Shown one piece after another: positions 37,380 to 46,067 of a DNA stretch of 57,031 nt. A program made the position numbers and the translations under genes. Origin of the DNA: an uncultured Clostridium sp. (GTDB lineage Bacteria; Bacillota; Clostridia; Clostridiales; Clostridiaceae); assembly GCA_934746015.1 (NCBI GenBank), contig CAKVEW010000018.1, positions 1-57,031 on the forward strand, read 5' to 3'. Below the pieces are notes generated by a model. That model searched no databases and was not told the origin of the DNA. It was given only the letters and a program-made list of their open reading frames with translations. Position 1 is the first letter of the stretch. The number at the start of each line of letters is the position of its first letter.

Positions 37380-38849
37380 TTATACCTCCTTCAAATTATC
37401 ATTTTTTTCTGTAGAGGGTATAAAAATAAGTTCTTCTTTTATAACATAAGTTGAAATAAGAGAACTAACATCAAATATAATAAATTTATCATTTATATAT
37501 GGAAAAGACATAATTTTACTAGAAGATTTAATAATGAAATCTAAATCATCATTATCCTCTCTTGATATATATAGAATAGCCTTTTGTTTTCCTCTTAAAT
37601 TTCCTTTAATATTTGATATTTCTTTATTAGAATCAATATATTTTATATAATATGGAATTATAAATTCAAAATTTAGTATTATATAATTTTCTTTATTACT
37701 TATAAATTCTTTATTTTTACTTTCTTCAATAACCTTGCAATTTTCAAATCTTATTTCTTCTATACTTATCTTATCTTTATTAGTTAATTCAATTTTTTCT
37801 TGTTGGAATATTATTTTTTCTTTGTAAGTAGAGATTACTTTGTTAGCTAAGATAACTTCATATTTATTATCTTCAATATTACTTTCTATATTATTACTTA
37901 ATATATCTTCATTATTATAAGAATCTTTCTGAATAGCTACTATATCATAAGGATTTGAATCTTTATCTATAAATTTTAATGTATTTACTATTTTATTATT
38001 GTAAATATCAATTAAATCTAATGCTCCTCTTCCTTCCCTATCCTTACTAGTTGCTAAAAGTAAATTATTATCTTTTAAGGATCTAGTTTTTTGAGGTTTA
38101 CTTAAGGAAGTTTTAAAATTACCTATAACAGTATTTTTTAAAGTATCAATAATTTCTACTCTATTAAGGCCAGAATTTACAATATATAGTACTCCTAAAT
38201 TCTCTTCAATTGCTGTAATACTTGACCCTCTAGGAAAGCTTATATACGATGTTTTATCAGTATTAAGATCTATTACTACCAAATTACCATTAAGCCCTAA
38301 TTTATTTATGCCTTTATTACCTATATATAAAAATCTATCTTCTTCTCCGATACAAAAGCAATTAGGATTTTCACCTATATTTTTATAAATTTTTAAAAAT
38401 CTTAGTGACTCTGTATCATAAATCCTTACTTCATTTTGAAATATATCTAAGATGAAAAGCTTACTTCCATCCCTACTTATTTCAATACTATCAACTGCTA
38501 CAAATCCACTTATTTTGTTAATTATCCTATTATCTTTTAAGCTATATATGTAGACTTCCTCTATATTTGAAGCAAAAATTTTTTGAGAGATGGAATCCAC
38601 TTTTACATGACCATTATTAGGAATATTCAAAGTTTTTATATCTTTAGTTACACTGTCAATAATAGTAACCTTATCATTCCTATCTGTGGCAATATATATA
38701 TTATTTTTATTATCTAAAGCTATTTCAAAGGGTCTTGGCCCAACTTTAATTTCATCTATAATACTTAAGTTTTCACCATTAATTACAGAAATCTTATTAG
38801 TTCCTAAATTAGATACATAAAAAGTACTTTTACTTATTGCATTAATCAT
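37380..38849 (-). CDS. YVTN-type beta-propeller protein with unknown C-terminal domain
   Basis: A 489-aa protein. The N-terminal 310 residues form about seven propeller blades of the YVTN/NHL kind (FYVSNLGTNKISVINGENL; PFEIALDNKNNIYIATDRND; KLFILDIFQNEVRIYDTESL; LYIVNSGLNRVEIIDT). The C-terminal 170 residues (VILANKVISTYKEKI onward) are of unknown type with many beta strands. No signal peptide, so it acts in the cytoplasm, for instance in the mother cell if spore-related. Strong GGGAGG ribosome site; 22 bases after the DUF3343 gene. Confidence 0.8.
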   Translation of the reverse strand: MINAISKSTFYVSNLGTNKISVINGENLSIIDEIKVGPRPFEIALDNKNNIYIATDRNDKVTIIDSVTKDIKTLNIPNNGHVKVDSISQKIFASNIEEVYIYSLKDNRIINKISGFVAVDSIEISRDGSKLFILDIFQNEVRIYDTESLRFLKIYKNIGENPNCFCIGEEDRFLYIGNKGINKLGLNGNLVVIDLNTDKTSYISFPRGSSITAIEENLGVLYIVNSGLNRVEIIDTLKNTVIGNFKTSLSKPQKTRSLKDNNLLLATSKDREGRGALDLIDIYNNKIVNTLKFIDKDSNPYDIVAIQKDSYNNEDILSNNIESNIEDNKYEVILANKVISTYKEKIIFQQEKIELTNKDKISIEEIRFENCKVIEESKNKEFISNKENYIILNFEFIIPYYIKYIDSNKEISNIKGNLRGKQKAILYISREDNDDLDFIIKSSSKIMSFPYINDKFIIFDVSSLISTYVIKEELIFIPSTEKNDNLKEV

Positions 38850-38870
38850 GGATTCCCCTTTCCTCCCATC

Positions 38871-39140
38871 TTACTCTATTAATTCATACTCCTCTTCTTT
38901 ACCATTTTTTATAATTTTAAATACAGCAGTTGGATAAATATTATTTCTATCCATCTCTATCTTAATATTCTCTCTATCATCTTCTTTAATTCTCAAAGCT
39001 TGTGTACAACTTATATTTACCTTGTTAGGTGCTGTTACTAACTTAGTTTTTATACCTTTAAGCCTTAATCTATCATAAATATAGAGAGCCCTGTAATGTG
39101 AAGTAAATACCATTATATAGTCGTATTCATCTACTTTCAT
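38871..39140 (-). CDS. DUF3343 protein, putative Se/S carrier-like
   Basis: An 89-aa protein of the DUF3343 family (annotated elsewhere as putative Se/S carrier-like), with the conserved Cys45 in NISCTQALRI and the N-terminal IMVFTSHYRALYIYDRLR. The frame extends to a TTG at 39152, but the GGAG ribosome site lies six bases before the ATG at 39140, which I take as start. DUF3343 genes often sit near yedF, selD and a class V aminotransferase; here one lies between two propeller genes, and a cysteine desulfurase-like gene lies 5.5 kb away. Confidence 0.82.
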   Translation of the reverse strand: MKVDEYDYIMVFTSHYRALYIYDRLRLKGIKTKLVTAPNKVNISCTQALRIKEDDRENIKIEMDRNNIYPTAVFKIIKNGKEEEYELIE

Positions 39141-39212
39141 AATCTTCTCCAATTCCTTTTATAATATATATTTTCATTTTATGATATTATTTTTTATAAG
39201 TTTCCAATAAAG

Positions 39213-41060
39213 TTAAATCCTTTTTCTAAGAAGCTTTTCCATTACAGATTTATTTTTCTCTATTTCAAGTTCTTCATTAATTCTCCTATTTTCTTCTATT
39301 AATGAAGCTAATTCTTTCTTTATCAGTAAATTTTCTTCCAAAATTATTCTATTTTTATTTTCCAGCGTAATTTTCAAGTCTATTTCTTCTTGAATTTTTC
39401 TATCCTTTATTATTAATTCTTGAGTTATGTTACTTAACTCTTCCTTAAGTAAGTTTATTTCATCTATATATTCTTTTATATCAGATTCAATTTTCCCCTT
39501 TTCTCCTTGTGATAAAGATATATTATTGGTTAATTTATTATTTTCTTCTTTTAATAATGATATCTCTTCTTTCAATCCATTGTGTTCCTCTATAGTATCT
39601 TCCTTTTTTGATAAATCCACATTAATATTTTTTATTTCATTTTTTAGAAATTCAATTTCATCAAGATATAAATTTATTATGTCTTTTAATTTTTCTTTTT
39701 CTATAGTTACTGAATTTACTTCCTCAATTAATGAATCTATTTTTAAATTTAATGAATATATTTCTTCATTTAAGCTTTCATTTTCCCCCTGTATTTTCTT
39801 TTGTAATTCTAAGAAGATATTACTATTTTCTTCTGCCTTTCTTTTTTGCTCTAAAGCTCTAGCTAATTGTTGACTATATTTTTCTACTCCCTGTTGATTT
39901 TTTTGTAATAATATATTTAAATGATACAACTTGTCTTCTAACTCCTTATTTACTTCCTTTGCCCTATATAGCTCTGATTTTACTTTATCAATATCTTCAT
40001 TATTAGAAATATCACTATTAGTATTCTTTGTTTGACTTATATATTCATTTGTATCACTTTTAATTAAGTCCTTTGGATCATATAAATATATATCTAAGCC
40101 AGTTGTAGTATAAATACTCTTTCCTTTTATATTACCTTCTTTAACTTCACTTACATAAGCATTACATCTTTCTATTTTTATATTATTATCCCTAAGATAT
40201 TTTTTTTCTGATGACCACTTATCTCCAAGAAAATTTGAATAGTATATTTCATTATTCTCAATCCAAAAAGAATAAATTTTATTCCAAATATTAATTAATA
40301 ATGGTTCACTAATATTATTTTTTCCTTCATATACTCTGAAATATTTAAATCTTCCTGTTGAATCAATTATTACATGATCTAGAAAGTAATAAGAATTTTC
40401 CTTTGATCTATTTAAAACATGAATATTTTTTCTCTCTAAATCTACATCAAAATATATTTCTTCTCCTTGTATTCCATAAAGCCTATTAGAAGGTAGCCAC
40501 TGCCTCTTTTGATAAATTGAATAATTTAAAGATAATTCATCACCTTCATCAGATAAATAAAATAAATAAATTTCATTATTATTACTTACATTAATTAAAT
40601 AGTATTCTTTTAAGTTTGATTTTAAAATTATATCTTCTAACTTATTAGTGCTACTCTTATTACCATCCCATATACAATGCATAAGTACCCCATGATCACT
40701 ACCATCTTCACTAGCTAAGGAGTAAAAAATATGCATATTTGTCCCAATTATTTTCATTTTAATACTTTCAATATTATAGTTATTATCTTCTATCTTATCT
40801 AAGACCTTTCCCACCCATTTTTTATCTTTCATGGTGCAGTATCTTAATTCACCTTTAGTATTAGAATATACTAAATGTATTCCTTCACTATCATCTATAA
40901 ATAATCCAAAGCCAGTTACCCTACTGTCAATTAAGTTTTCTTTTGTCCACTTTCCTTCTGTGTACATAATTCTATAGTTTAACTCTTTATTGTCATTTAC
41001 TGAAAATCTCCATAAATTATCTTTGTAGTCAACATATAGCCATGGATATAACCCTCTCAT
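39213..41060 (-). CDS. Propeller / coiled-coil protein, 615 aa
   Basis: First gene of a four-gene operon. Residues about 1-320 show repeated beta blocks with Trp (WLYVDYKDNLWRFSVND; IHLVYSNTKGELRYCTMKDKKW; KIYSFWIENNEIYYSNFLGDKW) like a sialidase-type propeller. Residues about 345-610 are an almost continuous coiled coil rich in Glu, Lys, Leu and Asn, with a basic end (MEKLLRKRI). No signal peptide. The start is the ATG at 41060, spaced correctly from AAAAGGAGAGG; an in-frame GTG at 41066 is too close to that site. Such a layout suits a structural assembly protein. Family not identified. Confidence 0.75.
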   Translation of the reverse strand: MRGLYPWLYVDYKDNLWRFSVNDNKELNYRIMYTEGKWTKENLIDSRVTGFGLFIDDSEGIHLVYSNTKGELRYCTMKDKKWVGKVLDKIEDNNYNIESIKMKIIGTNMHIFYSLASEDGSDHGVLMHCIWDGNKSSTNKLEDIILKSNLKEYYLINVSNNNEIYLFYLSDEGDELSLNYSIYQKRQWLPSNRLYGIQGEEIYFDVDLERKNIHVLNRSKENSYYFLDHVIIDSTGRFKYFRVYEGKNNISEPLLINIWNKIYSFWIENNEIYYSNFLGDKWSSEKKYLRDNNIKIERCNAYVSEVKEGNIKGKSIYTTTGLDIYLYDPKDLIKSDTNEYISQTKNTNSDISNNEDIDKVKSELYRAKEVNKELEDKLYHLNILLQKNQQGVEKYSQQLARALEQKRKAEENSNIFLELQKKIQGENESLNEEIYSLNLKIDSLIEEVNSVTIEKEKLKDIINLYLDEIEFLKNEIKNINVDLSKKEDTIEEHNGLKEEISLLKEENNKLTNNISLSQGEKGKIESDIKEYIDEINLLKEELSNITQELIIKDRKIQEEIDLKITLENKNRIILEENLLIKKELASLIEENRRINEELEIEKNKSVMEKLLRKRI

Positions 41061-41146
41061 ACTCACCTCTCCTTTTTATATATAAATAATCCAAATCAAA
41101 AAATATATACATAAACCATCTATAAAAAGTATATTTGAATTTATTT

Positions 41147-41155
41147 TATATTATG
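41147..41155 (-). promoter_or_regulatory. Possible sporulation-sigma -10 element for the propeller operon
   Basis: CATAATATA on the minus strand fits the sigma-K -10 form CATANNATA, 87 bases before the ATG at 41060. No AC sits 16-17 bases upstream, so the -35 is missing and the call is weak. Confidence 0.3.
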
Positions 41156-41202
41156 CGATTTTTAACTATAAAAAACTTTTTTAATACACACTTTTTCATA
41201 TC

Positions 41203-41229
41203 ACCACTTCATTACTCCTTCATATCATA
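41203..41229 (+). promoter_or_regulatory. Sigma-K-like promoter of the 254-aa protein gene
   Basis: AC at 41203-41204, a 16-base spacer, and CATATCATA at 41221-41229 match the sigma-K pattern (AC, 16-17 bases, CATANNATA) completely. The start codon is 51 bases downstream behind AAAGGAGAG. The matching promoter of its paralogue is at 47522-47548. Confidence 0.6.
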
Positions 41230-41279
41230 TATTGTGAGTAGTTAAATTATAATTTAGTATTTTATAAAGGAGAGTCTAT

Positions 41280-42044
41280 ATGTCCATTAACTTTAAAAAA
41301 TTTATGCCTCGTCCAGGACTAGTAAACAAACAAGGCCGCTTACCTGATCCTGCTGAATTAGTATGTATAGAAGTACCTAAGGTATTTGATCAATGCTTAA
41401 TTAAAAGATGTCTTGTATATTGTGATGGTCCTGATACCAATACTACTGATTGCGAACTAAGAAGTGACCCACTTGAATCACCAAAAAGATACATTTCAAG
41501 CAGAGACTTTAAGTTAACATTAAACAACGTTGATAAAATTCCAATTAAAAAACATTATGGATATAAAAAAGTAATATTAGATTACACAATTTCCTTCTAT
41601 GCAGATTATCTTGACTGTGACGGAAGAACTAAGAGTGAATTTTATGAAATTAATAGAACTGATACTATAGGAAAATTCTATTGTCCAGATTCAATATCTC
41701 AAGCTACAACTACACTTGGTGATGAGCTTTGTGATAACAACCTAATTAAACTTGAAATGGTTGCTGAAGCATTACATGGTGAAATAGTTACAGATGAACA
41801 TTGCGATGAATTTTTAGATATAACTTTAGGTTATTATATAGTAGTTAAATGTGAATTATTAGTTCAACTTTTAATACCAGCTTATGATTATTGTCCAGTT
41901 CCAAGAGTTGCTTGTGAAGATGAACCAGAAGAAGACCCATGTGAAGTATTTGATAGGGCTCCAATTCCTAAGTTCTATCCAGATCAACATTTAGATCCAT
42001 TATTCCCAGACAATGAAACTTGTGAGGATGAACCATTAGATTAA
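41280..42044 (+). CDS. Acidic Cys-containing protein, paralogue 1 (probable spore-surface protein)
   Basis: A 254-aa protein with no signal peptide or membrane helix and many Cys, Asp and Glu. It is a close paralogue of the protein at 46707-47465; most positions are identical, notably the first 48 residues (MSINFKKFMPRPGLVNKQGR...) and the tail (PAYDYCPVPR, EPEEDPCE, DRAPIPKFYPDQ). Predominantly beta sequence (LDITLGYYIVVKCELLVQLL). I do not know the family. The sigma-K-like promoter and clostridial neighbours suggest a coat or exosporium protein able to form disulfides; this is inference. Confidence 0.7.
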   Translation: MSINFKKFMPRPGLVNKQGRLPDPAELVCIEVPKVFDQCLIKRCLVYCDGPDTNTTDCELRSDPLESPKRYISSRDFKLTLNNVDKIPIKKHYGYKKVILDYTISFYADYLDCDGRTKSEFYEINRTDTIGKFYCPDSISQATTTLGDELCDNNLIKLEMVAEALHGEIVTDEHCDEFLDITLGYYIVVKCELLVQLLIPAYDYCPVPRVACEDEPEEDPCEVFDRAPIPKFYPDQHLDPLFPDNETCEDEPLD

Positions 42045-42131
42045 TATTTTAAACTTTAATTCTACTTATGAGGTAGTTATTAGTCTAATAAATTTTATAC
42101 TTTTAGAAAAGTACTTAAATAGAAAATATAT

Positions 42132-42166
42132 AATGACCCACTATTATAGTAGTAGGTCATTTTTAT
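42132..42166 (+). terminator. Intrinsic terminator after paralogue 1
   Basis: AATGACC / GGTCATT (42132-42138, 42155-42161) with an inner ACTA / TAGT, followed by five T and more. The IS200-type element begins about 15 bases further on. Confidence 0.82.
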
Positions 42167-42180
42167 TTGTATTTAGAATA

Positions 42181-42199
42181 CCCCGCGTTAGACGTGGGG
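42181..42199 (+). repeat. Left-end hairpin of the IS200-type element
   Basis: CCCCGCGT-TAG-ACGTGGGG, an 8-bp stem with one G-T pair and loop TAG, of the kind recognised by Y1 transposases at the left end. Confidence 0.75.
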
Positions 42200-42236
42200 T
42201 TCAAAAGAGCTTATAGCTTTGGGCACAATAAAAAAA

Positions 42237-42286
42237 CTCCTTCTGATATTAATGCGGTCTGGCAACTGCATTAATATCAGAAGGAG
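42237..42286 (+). promoter_or_regulatory. Hairpin sequestering the transposase ribosome site
   Basis: A perfect 19-bp stem (42237-42255 with 42268-42286) with a 12-base loop. Its right arm includes the AGGAG of the ribosome site (42282-42287), nine bases before the transposase start. IS200 is known to block its own translation with such a stem, and to stop incoming transcripts with a left-end structure. Confidence 0.8.
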
Positions 42287-42295
42287 GACATTCAA

Positions 42296-42751
42296 ATGAA
42301 TGATGTACATAGTTTATCACATACGAAGTGGAATTGCAAATATCATATAGTATTTGCACCAAAGTACAGAAGAAAAGTATTTTATGAAGAAAAAAGATTA
42401 GAGGTAGGAGCAATATTAAGACAACTGTGTAATTGGAAGGGGGTAAATATAATAGAAGCAGAAGTATGTATTGATCATGTACATATGCTTGTATAAATAC
42501 CACCTAAGATGAGCGTATCAAGCTTTATGGGATATTTAAAAGGAAAAAGTAGCTTGATGATATTTGAGAAGTGGGGGAATATGAAATACAAATATAGAAA
42601 TAGGGAGTTTTGGTGTCGAGGATATTACGTTGATACAGTTGGGAAAAATACAAAGAAGATAAAAGAATATATAGCACATCAATTGGAAGAAGATAAATTG
42701 TCAGAGCAATTAACGATGGAATATGCCGACCCGTTTACGGGTGCCAAGTAA
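42296..42751 (+). pseudogene. tnpA: IS200-type Y1 transposase with in-frame stop
   Basis: A 151-residue transposase interrupted by TAA at 42494-42496 (codon 67). Both halves are in the same frame and otherwise intact: HTKWNCKYHIVFAPKYRRK at the start, the metal-binding HUH motif DHVHMLV just before the stop, and the catalytic-tyrosine region CRGYYVDTVG later. Homologues usually have Ser at the stop position (HMLVSIPPK), so one base change TCA to TAA explains it. The element is probably immobile unless the stop is read through or a full copy acts in trans. Confidence 0.9.
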
Positions 42752-42828
42752 ACTAATAGCATGTGCCAGACCGAGCATACGCCTTTAGGCGTGGCTAGTA
42801 AAAAAGGGCTATGCCCGAAAATGAAAAA

Positions 42829-42852
42829 CCACCGGCTAGGCCGGTGGATTTT
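42829..42852. terminator. Right-end hairpin of the IS, also a likely bidirectional terminator
   Basis: CCACCGGC-TAG-GCCGGTGG, a perfect GC-rich 8-bp stem with AAAAA on the left and ATTTTTATTTTA on the right. On the minus strand it lies 13 bases after the amine oxidase stop and ends in TTTTT, so that gene now uses the transposon end as its terminator. Confidence 0.75.
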
Positions 42853-42859
42853 TATTTTA

Positions 42860-44566
42860 TTAATTATTCATTTTTAATATTTCTTCAGCTATATTATTTG
42901 CAGCTATAGCTCCACTTTGCAATTCTCCTTGTTGAGTTCCATGTTTATTGCTTGAGCTATCTCCAGCAAAGAAAACTCTTCTATTAAATTCAGGATTTAT
43001 ACTTGAATAAGAATATAAAGTCTTGTCTTCTGGTTTATATATTGTAGAAAATCCCCAGATATATTGCACATCAGACCAAACTAATGATTTATAATCTAAT
43101 AAAATATTATCTAAATATCCTTTTGATAAATTATGAATATTTTCAATATAACTTATAGTATCATTTATTTTTATATCATCAGTTAAGTAAGAAAATTCAT
43201 CTGCTTTATCTCCAATACTGCTACTTGCTAGTAATATGCCAGGTTTCTTTGAACTTCTTCTTATATCTACACAATCATTATTATTTTCATCAAAATATAT
43301 ACTTTCATTATTTAAAGGGTATTCAATAGAATAGATAGGTAAATCTGTTATTGTCTTTCCCCCTATTATTCTTTTATTATTACCTCCCTTTTCCCAAAAC
43401 CTTTCTTTCACATATAAATATATTTTTTGAGAATTTTTTAATTTTATCTCATCAATTGCTGCTAATTTATCATTACTAAAGACTGAAATGCCTTTTATTC
43501 TCTTTATACTATTAAAAGGTGCTGTAATTAATAAAAAATCAAAGTCTTCAGTAACTTCTAATTTGTTTTCTAAATCTTTATATCTTAAAGCTATTCTATC
43601 TTTATTATTAAATATTTCTTCAACAGAAGAACCTAACTTAACATTAACAATTCCTAACTCTTCTTTACTTATATTAGAATAAGATTTCAAATCTGAATCT
43701 ATTATTGCACTATATAGTGCCTGTGGTAATTTTATCATTCCACCTATAATACTGTAATTATTCTTGAAGTCTAAGGTATATTGTTTTTGTAAAAATTCAG
43801 TTAAACTAAAATTATACCATTCCTTAATTCCATTAATATATCCTATCATATTTATAGCATCTTCACTAAAGCCTTCTAATTCAAAAGCTCTTTTTAAGGT
43901 TAATTTATCTAAATCAACTATCTTATTGGAATAATTCTTTTTTATTTCTATTAGTTCTTTTCTTTCCTCTGCTGATAATTTCATCAAATATTTGTTATAT
44001 AAACTTAAATGTTCTCTATTTTTTAATTTCATTTTATCTGTCTTTGTTAAAGTATACTTTGGAAAGATATTCTTTTTTATTTGCTTTTCTGTATTATAAG
44101 CAAAACTATTTCTTAAATAATAATATTGTTCTTTATTTATGCATGGATAAGTTTCTAAATTAAATAAATTAATATAGTGCCAAGTTGTATAGTGAGATAT
44201 AGGAATACTAATTTCACCAAAATCTCCATAATACTTATTTAATCTATCAAAGGAATAAGTATAAACTCTTCCCCCTATCCTTTTACTTGCTTCAAAAATA
44301 GTAATATTACATCCTATCTTTTTTAATTCGTAAGCTGCCGCAAGACCTGCTTCACCAGCACCAACTATTGCTATATTTACTCCTTTTCCCTTATGGCTAG
44401 TACAAATATTCCGTATATCTTTTGGAGGACTTAATAAATTTATTAGATTTTCTAAATCCTCTATTCTATTTTCTTTCTTTAGTTCATTTTCAAGAATAAT
44501 ATATCTATCATAATCACTAGGAGTATTTAAAAGGTTCTTATTTCTTGAAATACTCTTTTCCTCCAT
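42860..44566 (-). CDS. Flavin-containing amine oxidase family protein
   Basis: A 568-aa FAD enzyme of the monoamine oxidase/L-amino-acid oxidase family. The dinucleotide motif IAIVGAGEAGLAAAYELKKIG lies near residue 66, followed by GGRVYTY. C-terminal RRVFFAGDSSSNKHGTQQGELQSG is the FAD-binding end with a small-residue-rich helix. An N-terminal extension of about 60 residues precedes the flavin domain. No signal peptide. The frame begins with GTG-ATG; I take the ATG at 44566. It follows the desulfurase-like gene by about 60 bases in the same direction. Substrate unknown; an O2-using oxidase in an anaerobe may act in the spore context. Confidence 0.85.
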   Translation of the reverse strand: MEEKSISRNKNLLNTPSDYDRYIILENELKKENRIEDLENLINLLSPPKDIRNICTSHKGKGVNIAIVGAGEAGLAAAYELKKIGCNITIFEASKRIGGRVYTYSFDRLNKYYGDFGEISIPISHYTTWHYINLFNLETYPCINKEQYYYLRNSFAYNTEKQIKKNIFPKYTLTKTDKMKLKNREHLSLYNKYLMKLSAEERKELIEIKKNYSNKIVDLDKLTLKRAFELEGFSEDAINMIGYINGIKEWYNFSLTEFLQKQYTLDFKNNYSIIGGMIKLPQALYSAIIDSDLKSYSNISKEELGIVNVKLGSSVEEIFNNKDRIALRYKDLENKLEVTEDFDFLLITAPFNSIKRIKGISVFSNDKLAAIDEIKLKNSQKIYLYVKERFWEKGGNNKRIIGGKTITDLPIYSIEYPLNNESIYFDENNNDCVDIRRSSKKPGILLASSSIGDKADEFSYLTDDIKINDTISYIENIHNLSKGYLDNILLDYKSLVWSDVQYIWGFSTIYKPEDKTLYSYSSINPEFNRRVFFAGDSSSNKHGTQQGELQSGAIAANNIAEEILKMNN

Positions 44567-44626
44567 CACTTCACACCCTAATGTTTTTATTTACATATAT
44601 ATTTATATATGTATCTACTAAAATTT

Positions 44627-45766
44627 TTATTTTGACTTGTATATCTTTATTATAGTCTTTACTAATTCATCTATATCCTTTGGTGTATTAAAACATCCTG
44701 GACTAATTCTAACTGTCCCTCTATATTCTGTACCAATTACTTTATGAATTAATGCCGCACAATGATAGCCTGTTCTTACAGCAATTTCATAGTCATTTAA
44801 TTTCTCCCCCACAACGGAAGCATCAACACCTTCCATGTTTATAGAAAGTACTGCTAATCTATTTTTTAAAGACATGCTTCCATATATCTTTATAAAATCT
44901 AACTTTTTCAATTCTTTTATAAGTTGATCCATTAATTCCATTTCTTCTTTATAAATATTTTCTATTCCTATCTTTTTTATAAATTTCAACCCTTCACATA
45001 AACCTGCTATACCTGGTGTATTTAAAGTGCCACTTTCAAATCTATCAGGTAATTCATTAGGCTGATCCATAGAGTTTGAACTACTTCCAGTTCCTCCTTC
45101 TTTAAATGCTTTAACTTCAATCCCTTCCTTTATATATAACCCTCCTATCCCCTGGGGACCAAAAAATCCCTTATGCCCTGGAAAGGCTAATAAATCTATA
45201 TTATCCCTTTCTACATCTATGCTAATAGAGCCAGAACTTTGAGATGCATCTACTATAAAAATAATTCCGTACCTTTTAGCAATTTTGCCTATACTATTAA
45301 TATCTTGTATGCTTCCTAGTACATTAGATGCATGATTAACTATTATTGCTTTAGTATTTAATCTTATTTCGTCTTTTATATCTAAAGGATTAATATAACC
45401 TGCTTTATCAGAGGATATTATTGTTATTTCTATCCCATTTTTAGCCATTGTATTTAATGGTCTTAGAACAGAATTATGTTCAATAACTGTACTAATTACA
45501 TGATCTCCCTTATTTAATACTCCCTTAATTGCTATATTTAAAGCTTCCGTAGCATTACTTGTAAAAACTATATTAAAAGGACTTTTTATATTGAAAATTT
45601 CAGCTATTAATTCTCTTGCTTCCATTACTTTTAATGCAGATTTAATTGCCATATTATGAGAGCCTCTTCCTGGATTTGCACAATAATTTTTCATACAATT
45701 CAAAACTTCTTCATATACCTTAGATGGTTTTGGAAAAGAGGTAGCTGCATTATCTAAATAAATCAT
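44627..45766 (-). CDS. Cysteine desulfurase-like class V aminotransferase
   Basis: A 379-aa PLP enzyme of the SufS/CsdA-like group. Pyridoxal-phosphate Lys199 is in FPGHKGFFGPQG and the putative persulfide Cys336 in RTGYHCAALIHK; the N-terminus is MIYLDNAATSFPKP. This subgroup is commonly found beside selenium/sulfur genes (yedF, selD, DUF3343). It would release sulfur or selenium from cysteine or selenocysteine. Probably cotranscribed with the downstream amine oxidase gene. No scaffold (SufU/IscU) gene adjoins. Confidence 0.9.
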   Translation of the reverse strand: MIYLDNAATSFPKPSKVYEEVLNCMKNYCANPGRGSHNMAIKSALKVMEARELIAEIFNIKSPFNIVFTSNATEALNIAIKGVLNKGDHVISTVIEHNSVLRPLNTMAKNGIEITIISSDKAGYINPLDIKDEIRLNTKAIIVNHASNVLGSIQDINSIGKIAKRYGIIFIVDASQSSGSISIDVERDNIDLLAFPGHKGFFGPQGIGGLYIKEGIEVKAFKEGGTGSSSNSMDQPNELPDRFESGTLNTPGIAGLCEGLKFIKKIGIENIYKEEMELMDQLIKELKKLDFIKIYGSMSLKNRLAVLSINMEGVDASVVGEKLNDYEIAVRTGYHCAALIHKVIGTEYRGTVRISPGCFNTPKDIDELVKTIIKIYKSK

Positions 45767-46067
45767 TTTACCACCTTATATTAATACTCTATTATATTAT
45801 ATTAATTATTATTATTTTTAGTTCTTAATATAAAGTCTAAATATATTCCACCAATAAAACACCTCTTTATTTTTACTCCATTCAACTAAATTTTTTATGT
45901 TTTTTTCTATAAGAATCCTCAAATTCTTTAAAAACTTTCTTTTTATAATGTAATAAATCCCGGAATATATGGCTACAAATTCCGGGACTTTTTTAATTTA
46001 ATTAAACTTTACTTCATAGTCAATTATTTAAATATTTTAAAGTAGTTTTTTAATATATCAAATCTTC
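45767..46067. other. 301-base gap with a plus-strand terminator
   Basis: Lies between two minus-strand genes. Apart from the hairpin at 45959-45994 and the desulfurase ribosome site it is AT-rich and shows no supported gene. A plus-strand 18-codon ORF near 45899 has no ribosome site. Confidence 0.6.
45959..45994 (+). terminator. Orphan plus-strand intrinsic terminator
   Basis: CCCGGAAT (45959-45966) / ATTCCGGG (45979-45986) form an 8-bp stem followed by AC and six T on the plus strand. The minus-strand side has no T run. No plus-strand gene lies upstream for nearly 4 kb except the IS transposase. Confidence 0.65.

Larger units (their letters stand above)
42181..42855 (+). mobile_element. IS200-type insertion sequence (IS200/IS605 family, tnpA only)
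   Basis: About 675 bases bounded by end hairpins 42181-42199 and 42829-42847, both with the loop TAG, and containing one disrupted Y1 transposase. There is no tnpB or IscB gene, which places it in the IS200 group. These elements move as single strands and make no target duplication, so the outer ends are approximate. It sits in the gap between paralogue 1 and the amine oxidase gene and breaks no gene. Confidence 0.85.

Noticed and set aside
39427..39873. Plus-strand 148-codon ORF opposite the coiled-coil protein
   Set aside because: Ser/Phe/Ile-rich shadow of a Glu/Lys/Asn-rich coiled coil, an effect of AT-rich codon use; no ribosome site.
42249..42503. Minus-strand 84-codon ORF over the IS200 transposase
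   Set aside because: Antisense to a recognisable Y1 transposase and through its hairpin; no family resemblance.
45899..45955. 18-codon plus-strand ORF before the orphan terminator
   Set aside because: No ribosome site and poly-T-driven Phe codons; not supportable as a gene.
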